Source of the DNA: Glycine soja
Taxonomy: Eukaryota > Streptophyta > Magnoliopsida > Fabales > Fabaceae
Length of the DNA: 64,000 bases
NCBI RefSeq assembly: GCF_004193775.1
Contig: NC_041011.1
Span: forward strand, 42,229,167 to 42,293,166
Reading direction: 5' to 3'
The position numbers and the translations under genes were made by a program. How positions within the stretch are numbered: the first letter of the stretch is position 1; every line of letters starts with the position of its first letter. This document shows, piece by piece, positions 25,301 through 35,592 of the stretch. Below the pieces are notes generated by a model. The model was not told the origin of the DNA and ran no database searches. It saw only the letters and a program-made list of their open reading frames with translations.

Positions 25301-28300
25301 TTTGAAGGGTCAATTAAGTCCTGCAATTTTTAAAAAAGGTTCAGTTAGGCTCCTTTATTTTTGAAAGTTTCGATTAGGTCCCTTGTTTTAAAAATGAGTT
25401 CAATTTGGTCCCATTGAAAACCAAATTTGATCCTATCTTCTAAAATTTCCAGAGCAGATGGAAGAAAAATGAGACCAAATTGAATCCATTTTAAAAAATA
25501 AAGGACCTAATTGAACATTTTAAAAGTAAAGAGACCTAATTGAACCATTTTAAAAAATTACAGGATCTATTGAACCTTTTAATAATAAGTGGACCAAATT
25601 GAATCTAAAAAACAAATTAGAGAACCAAAATAGTAATTTAAACTTTTTTAAAACAAGGCAAACCCAAGTTTTTAAATTTAATTTGTTTAAATAAATGAAT
25701 CTCAAGTCAAGTTGGAGGTTCAAGTGCTCGGCCTGGCTCTACTTAAAACTTTCCTAACAAGATAAGGAAACTACACACATGTCAATTAATCTCAGGTGTC
25801 AAATTTTGTAAAACCACACCTCCAATAACTTTTTACCAAAAATAAACTTATTCAATCTAACTGTTAAATTAAAAGTTCATATGAGATGGATATAGTCTAA
25901 AACATTTCATACAATTTCTAATTCAATTGATACTTCATTGCATGATTTTTATTATAACATAAAACATCCTATTCAAAATATAGGTAAATAGTTACTTTTA
26001 GATTACATCTCTATGAATGTTTAAATCATGTGAAACACTACTATTCTAAGAAGATAATTTTATGATTCTTAATTTCATATTACAAAAGTATTATGTTAAT
26101 TTTAATATGCACAGATGACGGATGAGGTATTAAATAATTTTGGATTAATCTAAAAGTTTGCAAATATAATATATATAATAGGAACTTTTAATCTAATGAT
26201 AGATTTTAGGATAATATTGTCCAATAAAAAGTTAGAGGTGTAAGAGTGAGTGTAACTCACATAAGTGTAAGTTGATCCCTCCTTTCTCTCTTTCACATAC
26301 AAGCGCACATGTGTGCCCACACACATGCGCTAGGTTTGGGTACATTCTCCATTTGGAATTGCAGCTGATAGTGTGGAATTGAAAAATAATTATTGTATTG
26401 TTTATCAATGGTTAATGGTACCATTCTTCTGTCATAGCTTGTAATTTAGGAAGTACTTTTGGTGACCTATAAACATGGCAATCAATCACGATTATTTTAT
26501 TTTCATTGAGTTCTAGTAAGTTCAAAGTCTACCTTCGTAAAGTGTGTATTTTCTGGAGAATCTTCTTTATGCCTTCTATATTTCTTGATTTGTCTATAAA
26601 TATTTTATGTATAAGTGTAATTTGAATTTTGAATAAATAAATTCAATGTTGTGTGTGTCTTTCTGGTTTTGTCCTTTATGCTGCCTGGTGATTGAGGTTT
26701 TCTTGTTATCACCAGCATAACCATTTGCTTGTTAAAATTTGTAATGCTTTATTACTTTTTAGGTTTGAGAATGAAAATCAGTTATTGGGTGAGAAAAGTA
26801 ATCGTGATATACGACGAGCTCCAAGCTTTAGTGGTCCATTAATGCTTCCAAACCGAGCTTCAGCAAATAGTTTATCAGCCCCAATCAAATCTTCTGGAGG
26901 TATTTGAATCATCATGTACACCGTAAGGCTGTGTGCTAGTTTTAGTATTTTTCAACCAGCCTCTTAAACACTTGGTTTTGATTTTGTTCACCCAACTCTT
27001 GCTAGGATTCAGAGATTCCTTGGATGATAAGTCTAAGGCTAATCTAGTGCAAATTAAAGGACGATTTTCAGTGACATCAGAAAATTTAGATCTGGTGAAG
27101 GTATGCTTTTTAGTTTTTTCTTATTAATCAAATGGTCCCTATCGACAACTTCAACTGACTTCATCATATGGAATAGGATATTCCTGTAAGTTCAGTTTCA
27201 CGCCGATCTTCACAGGTTGGTTGATGATCTAATTGATTATTGTCTATATATTTATTTTTCTTCTTATCCCTCATTTGATGTTCTCTTCCTTTTACGTTAA
27301 ATATAGGGATCACCAATGAGGAAATCTGCGAGTGTTGGTGATTGGATGGTGGATTTCAAACAAATGGTTTGTACATTTGTCATTTGCTCTAAACCCAACT
27401 TTGTTCAAAATCATTTTTGTGAATATTTGGATTCTTTGGTTGGTTACAGAGTATCTAGGATTTTTCATTTATTATTGTATTTGATATATAATGCTTGTCT
27501 GTCTTTCATTGCATGTATTTCTCTTCAGCAGTCTTCCAATGATTCTGCCAATATCAATATTCCTGCATCACTTCTAGTGCCTCATCTTCACAATCTTTTT
27601 CAGCAGACATCTATTCAACAGGTGAGGGAAGTTTAAGTTTGAGCAATGACATATAATTTGCTGTGTGCCTGCTGGAAAGCTGATCATTTTAAATGTAACT
27701 TCTACCAATTTATAGTCATACTGGAAAGTTCTGTTTAATTCCAGGATCTTATAATGAATCTGTTGAATAGCTTGCAAACTGCCGAGGCAATTGATAGTGA
27801 GTGATGGATTTTCCATTGATTACGTTTGATGATTTTTTTCCTTAGTATTGGATGAAATAATGAATACAATCAAATTTTTGCAGCTTCTCAGAATGGAAAG
27901 TTACCACCATTACCTCGCAATTCAGAGAACAATGGAAGTGTAAGCAATTTTTGTTTGATTTATTCTTCACTTGCATGCTTTTTTTTTTTAACTACTGCCT
28001 ATGTTAATTTTCTGCTAACCAATCGCCTCTGTTTTGGTGACAAACCTGTAGCATAACATTTTATGATTTTTCATCAGCTTGATGTTCTTTTTTTGACATT
28101 GAGTCTTTTATAGGTTGATACAGCAGTTTCAGAGAGGGAACAACTACTGCTGGGCAGAATTTCAGAACTCCAATCCCGGTTAGTTAATATCAATTTGTGA
28201 AATGCTTTCTTGGTAGTAACCCTTTTTCTTTGACTTCAAAAAGTTTGACTGCATCTTCTGTCATCTGTTTACAGGATGATTAATTTGACCGAGGAACTGA

Positions 28301-28565
28301 CTTATGAGAAGTTAAGATACGTGCAGGTAAGTTTCTGTACAAGCTTTTATATTTCATCATCCGTGCTGGATTTTTCTTCTGCTATTTTATTTTCTTGCTT
28401 GGATTACATACGTGTTACGTCCACAACTTGAAATCCATTTAAATTGAAGTTTTAAAGGTGTCTGTAAAAACTAATGATCAATCTGGTTATTGCTTTGAAC
28501 AGTTGCAACAACAGCTTGCTCTCTACAGCCAGGAACAAAATGGGGAAAGAGAGGAATTTGCATGA
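19333..28565 (+). CDS. STE20/GCK-family serine/threonine protein kinase
   Basis: Nineteen exons: 19333-19877, 19955-19999, 20268-20349, 20478-20546, 20884-21054, 21136-21201, 22484-22552, 22637-22705, 22779-23053, 26763-26899, 27006-27100, 27177-27215, 27307-27366, 27529-27621, 27745-27796, 27884-27939, 28114-28178, 28275-28326 and 28503-28565. They total 2103 bp, 700 aa. Kinase domain from about residue 15: Gly loop GYGASATVY (22-30), VAVK Lys44, HRDVKAGN with Asp138, DFG Asp156, GTPCWMAPE at 178-186. All catalytic residues are present. The tail is acidic and Ser-rich, and the last ~50 residues look coiled-coil ([20 protein letters not shown]). It belongs to the plant clade related to animal OSR1/SPAK (Arabidopsis At4g10730, At4g24100, At5g14720 group; BLUS1 is a shorter relative). 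The substrate is unknown. The exon 8 start could be 22637 or 22643 (two adjacent AGs). ATG at 19333 is chosen because the kinase fold begins soon after; an upstream in-frame ATG exists at 19300. Confidence 0.93.
23224..23386 (-). mobile_element. Au-type SINE (tRNA-derived), antisense in kinase intron 9
   Basis: On the minus strand it starts with a tRNA-like head: a box A-like TAGTGGTAAGG and a box B-like GGTTCAAATCC about 40 bp later. It then reads AAGGTAAGGCTGCATACA and ends with GGACCCCACTAGGTGGG and AGTGCACTGGACCACC or its close equivalent. That order matches the widespread angiosperm Au SINE. Length is about 160 bp. Intronic and opposite to the gene. Confidence 0.75.
23456..23699. repeat. 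Two-copy 122-bp tandem duplication
   Basis: The segment beginning aacttctcaatttattg at 23456 is repeated at 23578 with only a few mismatches over 122 bp (including aatgaggtagttttc and cattaccctgtttccc). The copies are far more similar than the surrounding repeats, so the duplication is comparatively recent. It lies inside kinase intron 9. Confidence 0.92.
24293..24519 (+). pseudogene. LINE 3'-terminal fragment in kinase intron 9
   Basis: Reading across frames gives [10 protein letters not shown], then [20 protein letters not shown] and RLIHVADPN, ending in a Leu-rich gttgttgtcgtcg tail. This is the signature end of a common plant non-LTR element (an Arg/Lys-rich '[13 protein letters not shown]' stretch followed by 'LIHVADP'). 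Several stops and frameshifts. Only the last ~75 codons are present. Confidence 0.6.
25241..25643. mobile_element. Long fold-back MITE in kinase intron 9
   Basis: The left arm (gaattactattttggtcctc, then ttaggttcaatttagtcctc, ggtcaattaagtcctgc, gattaggtccc) is mirrored on the opposite strand by the right arm (ending gagaaccaaaatagtaattt) for nearly its full length, about 190 bp per arm around a centre near 25440. The element is therefore almost entirely palindromic, with no coding capacity. Possible 9-bp flanks tattttaag and ttttttaaa match at 7 of 9, so a Mutator-like origin is possible but not shown. Confidence 0.75.
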
Positions 28566-31500
28566 AAGCAGATAATTATGAACCTCCAGGCGAGTGATCA
28601 ATCATACGTTGAACTCCAATTCTTTCTCTTTTCTGAGGAGAACTACTTTTTGGATGTTTATAGTCAGTCCTTGATAAGTGTCATATATATATGTTATCTG
28701 ATCCAGCCTTGTGTTCAATAAGCTTTTGTGACGATCTATATATAAAGCCCAGCTAGTGCAAATGAGCAAAATGATGATCGGTCATAGTTAATCTCATTAT
28801 TTATTTCATTTAAAGATTCAGATGTAAATAAGCTTCTCTGTTGTATCATACTGCAATGCCCTATGTTTGCAGATCAATCCGAAATTCTCGTGATAACTGA
28901 TAAGAAAGTTGTGGGGACTACCCCGGGGGAGAAATAACATCCCTACACATTGAATTGGTTTTATTATTATTACTATATCGGATTTGAACTTGTATAGGCT
29001 TTTTGTATTCTACATGGTAAAATGAGTCAACATGGTAAGATATTCTCGTACTATTCAAATTTACCTTGTTATGGTATCAAATTTAACAATAATGTAACCC
29101 GAGTCAAGAATAAACAATTGATTGTTTATTTAGGATCCGATTTTCAAGTTAAAAAGAAAAAAAGTTATTTCATGATGTGATATTTGTATTCTGAATTTTT
29201 TCATATGCTTCTAGTTTGGGATGAAAGTGTTAAAATAACCTTGAGGTCTTTTTATATATTCAAGAAAATACCTTTTATAATTATCATGATTATTTGTTAA
29301 ACATAATTGAAAAAAATATTTTTCTTAAAAAACTCAAACGAGTATTAAATTATTTAACAGTAATTCCTAGTAAAGTTATTTTCTGCAATAATTTCGAACA
29401 TATATTGAATTTCATTAGTTTAATTATTGAATATTTTGATATTAATTCAATGGTGTATGCTAAATTTTAGTTAAATTTGATATTCGTAATTATGCAATTT
29501 TATAATTCATGTTTACTCTTATTTTAAAAAAATGTATTATATGTTAAACTTATTTAATAAAGTATTAGTTTTTAAATTGTTATATAAAACCATTAATTTC
29601 GTATGCTTAATAAGAATATTAATTTAATGATTAAATTAATAAGCAAGCAAAGAATTTTAATTTAATACTAATTGATAAGTAAGCAAAAAATTAAAGAATA
29701 TCAGTACATGACCCTATAAAGCTTTTGTGTTTTTTGGTGAATGTAAAGGTGTTATGTACTATCATCTCATTATATATTACCTTGTAATTTAAGATCGTTA
29801 ACTTTTATAAAGTAATTTTTAATTAGTTGACAGTAATTTTTTGTTTATACAGATAGTGGATTAATTTCGTTAGAGAATTAGTTAAAAATTAAAGAATTAA
29901 TTTTTAACTATTTTTTTGCAGGTGAATTATTTTATTAAAAATGTTTGATAAAATTAGTTTATAAATATAAAATGACATGGAAAAAAATTATATAACCTTT
30001 AATACACTTTTAGATAATTATAATTATGATTTTAGTTAATTTTAAAAATTTATTTATTTTTGTTTAATGATCACACATTTTATTGAAAAGAAAATTAAAT
30101 AGTATAAATGATATATTAATAAAATAAATAACGTAATTATAAAGAAAACGTTAAACCATGAATTTTATTAACGAAACAATTAAAAAAATATAATAAATTA
30201 TAAACTAAAAGTTTGAATGTAACTTCAAGTGTTATAACAAATTAATAAATTCGTTTATCAAATGCTTCTGTTCTAGTCAAATAATGGAAATTAATCAAAT
30301 AAGTTACTAGTGAGTTGAAATCACCGGCTAAACACATTCTAGATTCATCAGTTGCAATCTTGAGAATATTGAGAAAACTTGGTAGATGATATTAATATTA
30401 TATACTATGTCAACACGGATTGACTCCAAGTGTAATCAGAATGGCAATTAATCCTCATATTTTAAGATCAAATTGAGTCAGTGTAAAGCATTAACTTTTA
30501 GGTTTGATTTTTATTGATAGATAGATATTCATTTCTCTCTCAAGAAAAACCTCGTACTATTTTTACCGAAATAGGTGGCTTCAATCTGTTGAAGCTTTAT
30601 TCAGAAGAAAAAAATCTGTTGAAGCTTTACTACTGGATTACTATGCAATGACTTTAAAATGTACTGCATACGTTATTACTTTATCAAAGTACCGTACTGC
30701 AGACTGATATGATATGCTTTCCATAAAATAAACGTTGACTTTATTTTTTGGGGTGCAACGACAGCAGAATAAAATTCCAGCAAATTACCTCGGTCATTTC
30801 TTGTTGATGTTGCCGGGAATTTTACATGTAATTCTCGTTTTGAATAAGGATGTTGTTTCTTAAGGAAGGATAATATATAGTTCAGCTCTCGTTGCCATAT
30901 AGAACGACATGCACGAAATCTCTTCCAAGTTCAGAGCAAATAATGTAAGCCTAACACACAATATGATATTGGCAAATTATTATTGTTACTATGTTCAGAT
31001 TTGGAGATCATGTCTCAGGCTTTCACTGCTTCAATCTAGTTTAACATTGTGATTGATAGTAAGGGGTACACTCCCACGTTGGCACAGCCTTCCATAATTA
31101 AAGTGTCTAGATATATCAATGTGTTATGTGGGACGACAAAAACTAGTAAATATAAATAGACTCTCTAATAGTACTCTATTTATTATTAGTTAAATTTTAT
31201 TAAAAATCACATTTTTTTATGCATCTTACTTATTTAATAAATTTTATTCATCATTTTATAATTTTAAATAAATTTTAATCAATAATCAAGAGTATTTATC
31301 AAAAAAAAAATCAATAATCAAAGAGTATAATATGGAAAATAATGTGTTAGAAAGTGTTTATTAGTAGCTTTCTGTAGAATTGACTTTGTTAATTTCTAAT
31401 TTGCCATAGTTGCTAATATCATTAGCCCCATTTGCAATTTATCTTTTCCCATTTTGCTCACCATGTGATGTGCCTGGAGAAAGCTAGCTGTTTTTCTGCC

Positions 31501-32181
31501 CTGCCGCACATGATAATGCATATTGTGACACAATTATACACACACTCGGATACTCTTAAGATAACAAAAAGAGACCACCCCAAGTCCAAAATTCCAAACT
31601 TAATAAACAAATATAAACTGCCCACTTGCCATGTGCACATCAGGGGTTGTATATTTAGTTGTCTAGTTGATCTGCTCCCCTCCCTTAACCCTCTAAACTC
31701 AGCACAAGTTCCTTGCCATCACATTAATATTCTTCTTGTCAGCCTCATTGCAAGTTCATTTTGACTTTAACCATATTTCATTGTTCATGCTCAGAATTTT
31801 TCAGTTTTCTAAGTTTTTTTAGTGTGTGTGCTTTTAATAAAAGTATTCCCCAACCAATTCAGTTTTCATTTTAGGTCTAGGTCTCTTTAGGAAAAAAAAT
31901 CTATGAATGACAACACAACTAGATTAATTAATAATAAAATGTATTACGAGGGAATTATAATACTAGTAATCATATGTAATATCAAAATTTTGGCTTGTGA
32001 AATTATAGAGGAGGGCACTCAAGTAAATTTACATTTTAGGTGGCTTCTTTCTGATCTCATTATCAACCCTCCATTGGCCAGAGTCAGACTCGAGCCAATA
32101 AGAAGTTCTCCTAGGCGAGACCACTATATCTAAAGAAAAGAGTGAAGATTAATGTGAGTGCAATTTTGAGTGGAAACCAAG
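28566..32181. other. Intergenic region kinase/ENODL
   Basis: The first ~350 bp carry the kinase 3' UTR. The remainder to about 31400 is very A+T-rich with no supportable open frame. The last ~700 bp would be the ENODL promoter and 5' UTR. No repeat stood out clearly. Confidence 0.55.
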
Positions 32182-32895
32182 ATGGCCAATTTTTCAAGTC
32201 ACTACGGAATGTTGGTGTCTCTCTTGCTTACGTGGATCCAAATCCAAGCCAAGGTGTTTTGCTACCAATACAAAGTTGGAGATCTAGATGCTTGGGGGAT
32301 ACCCTCCTCAGAAAATCCACAAGTCTACACAAAATGGTCCAAATATCACAATCTCACAATTGGAGACTCCCTTTGTAAGTTTACACTACTTTCTATACAT
32401 CATAGTGTTTTCAATTTCGTTTAACCCTTCTAGAGTAACAAATTAAAAATGGAACAAATCTGATCTCATATGTTGATCATTGTATATGTTTACTACGCAG
32501 TGTTTCTATACCCACCAAGTCAAGATTCAATGATTCAAGTAACAGAGGAATCATACAAGAGCTGCAACATTAAAGACCCGATATTGTACATGAACAATGG
32601 CAACACTTTGTTTAACATTACATCAAAGGGCCAATTTTTCTTCACTAGTGGTGAACCTGGTCATTGCCAAAAAAATCAAAAGCTTCATGTAGCTGTTGGT
32701 GAAGGAATAATGGAAACTATGGATACAGCACCTGGTCCAAGTTCGTCATTGCCTGCATCTGCACCCTCCTATCCCACAGTATTTGGCAATATTCCAGTAG
32801 CTCCTTCTACCTCAACCTCAACTCAACTCATTTCAACATCTCAACTTCTCATCATTGGATTTGTGATATGTGCGCTCTTCTCTTCCTTAATGTGA
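32182..32895 (+). CDS. Early nodulin-like protein (phytocyanin family, ENODL)
   Basis: Two exons, 32182-32374 and 32501-32895 (588 bp, 195 aa); the single phase-1 intron is typical of the family. Order: N-terminal signal peptide (about residues 1-26), plastocyanin-like domain (VGDLDAWGIPSSENPQVY, IGDSLLFLYPPSQDSMIQV, SGEPGHCQKNQKLHVAVG), a short Pro/Ser/Thr-rich stretch (DTAPGPSSSLPASAPS), and a C-terminal hydrophobic tail fitting a GPI-anchor signal. The first copper-ligand His is replaced by Ser in DSMIQV, while GHC remains. Such proteins are taken not to bind type-I copper; they are extracellular, GPI-anchored arabinogalactan-like proteins. An in-frame ATG four codons upstream (32170) could also serve. 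Symbiosis is not implied; ENODL genes occur in all seed plants. Confidence 0.9.
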
Positions 32896-34157
32896 AATTA
32901 AAATGTCCATGTCTTTGCCATTGAGAGTGTACATCAATCGACCCAAGATTATTCTAGCTTGCTTAATGAGTAATTTTGAGTTAGTTTTAAATATGCATAT
33001 GTATAAAAGTCATTCATCATCATTCTATATCATTCTATCCGACTCAAATAAGATTATCCTAAAAAATGTCCAATGTTTTTTTTTTCTTCTTGCATTCTTT
33101 TGTCAATGCTCAATAATTCTCCATGTTGATTTATTTTTTTCAGTTTACTTTTTCCCCAAGTTTGGAACACGGGCCTACCTATATATTATATATTTATATT
33201 ATAATTCTTTCAGCAATGCAATACTTTGTGATTGGAGATTTCCGCAGTACAGCTTCAATTCTTCATTTATTAAGGAGGAATTTGGCAAATGTGGTGCCAC
33301 TACAACCATTAATTTTGTCTCTTATAAACGTGTTTGTGAACTGGCAGAGCTAACCTTTTGGCATTGGAATAAAAATATGGTGAAATATCTTCGTTCCTTT
33401 TTTTTAATTAAAAAAAAGCTTACAATTAAAGTTATGAAATTTACTTTTGAAGGTGAGTAGATGTACACCATTTCATGGCTAAAAAAAAGAAAAAGGATGT
33501 ACATCATTTCATACTCATCGATTATAATGATTTCATTATTCTACATTATGAAACAAATTTTTTTTAAATCACTTCTTTTATATTTCTAGACAAAATTTTA
33601 GTTACCTAAGTTGGAAACAGATGATTACCCAGAGGAAAAAAAGGGACTATCTATTTTCTATTCTTTAAATCCATAAACCAAAAAATAAAATTTTATTCTG
33701 TTAAATAGACAAAATTACACGTGTTAAGTGACTAGTCTATGTAACCGACCAATTTTAATTTTTTTTAAAAATAAAGTGGCACTTAAATTCTAGAGACTTT
33801 TCAGTCTACTGTTTAGTGATAGAAAATCTTTTTAACTTTGCAATCAAATCCGACATGAGCAGTAGCATGCTTAACTTGTAAGAGAGAGAGAGAGCAATTC
33901 CACATTCTGAGTGATTCAGGACGCAGAGAGCCCTAAAAAGGAGAACTTGAAGGCAAGGCCAAGGCAGAGTCAATCAGCTACTGTTACAAGGAGCAGGTAC
34001 ATACAAATTCAATTTCAAGTTGTAATTGAAAATCATAATTGATTGAACACTGAAAACGCTATGTTCATATTCATGGTTCATGATCTGATTACACTATTGA
34101 TTAAAGTCTTTTTCGTTGGAAAGGATTGAGTTGAGACAATATTTTATAGTATTTGAG
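32896..34157. other. Intergenic region ENODL/Yippee plus Yippee 5' UTR
   Basis: A+T-rich. A GA repeat at about 33881-33893 is followed by what looks like a non-coding first exon (about 33890-33996, donor gtacat) and a short 5'-UTR intron ending near 34123 for the Yippee gene. A 185-codon open frame at 32903-33460 has no recognisable protein features and I discount it. Confidence 0.45.
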
Positions 34158-35592
34158 ATGGAGGAAGTGATAGGACCCAGATTGTACTGTTGCTCTAATT
34201 GTAGAAACCATGTTGCCCTTCACGATGATGTGATTTCAAAGGCCTTCCAGGTGAACACTACTCTCGGTCTCAGCTTTAACTTTATTTTCTGTTCTGAATT
34301 TTATCTGTTTACTACCTTTCTATCATGATCAAACAAGATAACCAATCTGCTATCATATAATATGATTGAATTCGGAGGAATTTCAGTTTACTTCCAATTC
34401 ATCATTTTTTATAAGAGTAAATCAAAATCACCTCTATTTTATAAATATGTTACTCTTTAAGCCCGAAAACCTTTAGTTTTGTATAAAATTGATAAAAAAA
34501 ATATTCTTAGCATAAATGGACTCACTATACAAATCCCTTCTATTTGTTAAACATTAGGAAAAACTCCTTCTATTTACAAATATGTCGAATTATTAAATTC
34601 TCAAATGAAAAATTTTAAAATAACATTAGAGTAATATAAAAGAATAAGTAATAAAATAAACTATTTCATATTCAAAATTTTAGAAAATATTTTAAATTTT
34701 TTTTGATAAAAATTTAATATAACTTAATCATATGAATTATAAATAAGGTGGAATAAAAACTAATTTTTAAAATTATTTTTAAGAAATAAATAATAAAAAC
34801 TAAATCATATTGTATTGATTTAATTATGAATGACTCATATGATTAAGTTTTTATTTATTTTTTATTGCATTAATTTTGAAATAATTCTTGTTATTGATAA
34901 TTCTGTCAATAATAAATTTTTTATTATTTACTTTATTTTATTATTTTAATTTTATATTAAATGTTTTATCATTTAAACATTAATCATTTCAGATTTTAAC
35001 CATTGTAGAGAGATTTAATTATAATGCATATAGAATAAAAGGGAGTTTGTATTATTATTTTTTTGTTGAACAGAAGGGAGTTTGTATTTTTTTTTTTTGG
35101 TGAATAGAAGAAGTTTGTATTATTTTTTTATGAGGAATAGAACTGAGTTTGTATAGTACTTAAGAAACCGAAGAAGCTTGTAAAAAAAAATTAATGAAAT
35201 AGAAGAAATTGTGTATAATAAGTCAAAATGTGTAACAAGGATATTTTTGTTAATTTTATTTAGAAAGGAAAATTGGCCTGGGTAATTTGCTAACTTTCTT
35301 TTGTTACTAAACTAAACTATTTCACAACTATTTGGGGAACTTGGTGATTTGAATTTGATTTCAGGGAAAAAGTGGACGAGCTTTTCTGTTTTCTCATGCA
35401 ATGAACGTTACTGTAGGACCAAAAGAAGACAGAGAACTAATGACGGGTCTCCACACTGTTGCTGATGTCTACTGTTCTGACTGCCATGAGGTGCTTGGCT
35501 GGAAGTATGAGAGAGCCTACGAGGAATCACAGAAGTACAAGGAAGGCAAATATGTACTTGAGAAGGCTAAAATTGCCAGGGAAAATTGGTAG
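34158..35592 (+). CDS. Yippee-like zinc-binding protein
   Basis: Two coding exons, 34158-34250 and 35365-35592, encode 106 aa, the normal size for this small conserved family. Yippee/Mis18-type zinc ligands are visible as two CxxC pairs, CSNC near the start and CSDC at [17 protein letters not shown]. Other family blocks are [40 protein letters not shown] and GLHTVADV. The C-terminus ([18 protein letters not shown]) is the usual basic helix. Start at 34158 ([10 protein letters not shown]) fits family members; an in-frame upstream ATG at 34116 would add 14 unusual residues. The 1.1-kb intron carries a minisatellite. The biochemical role of plant Yippee proteins is poorly known. Confidence 0.93.
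35032..35216 (+). repeat. ~34-bp minisatellite in the Yippee intron
   Basis: Units of the type gaagggagtttgtatta plus a T-run recur with tttgtat at 35046, 35081, 35114 and 35148, and with diverged copies near 35177 and 35210. Spacing is 30-35 bp. A reverse-complement relative (cccttctatttgttaaac) lies about 500 bp upstream near 34526, so the array may be the right arm of an inverted-repeat element. Confidence 0.6.

Noticed and set aside
31432..31764. 110-codon plus-strand open frame upstream of ENODL
   Set aside because: No domain or signal recognised; more likely promoter DNA.
32903..33460. 185-codon plus-strand open frame after ENODL
   Set aside because: Phe/Ile/Leu/Lys-rich translation of A+T-rich DNA in the 3' flank; no recognisable domain and no support from codon bias.
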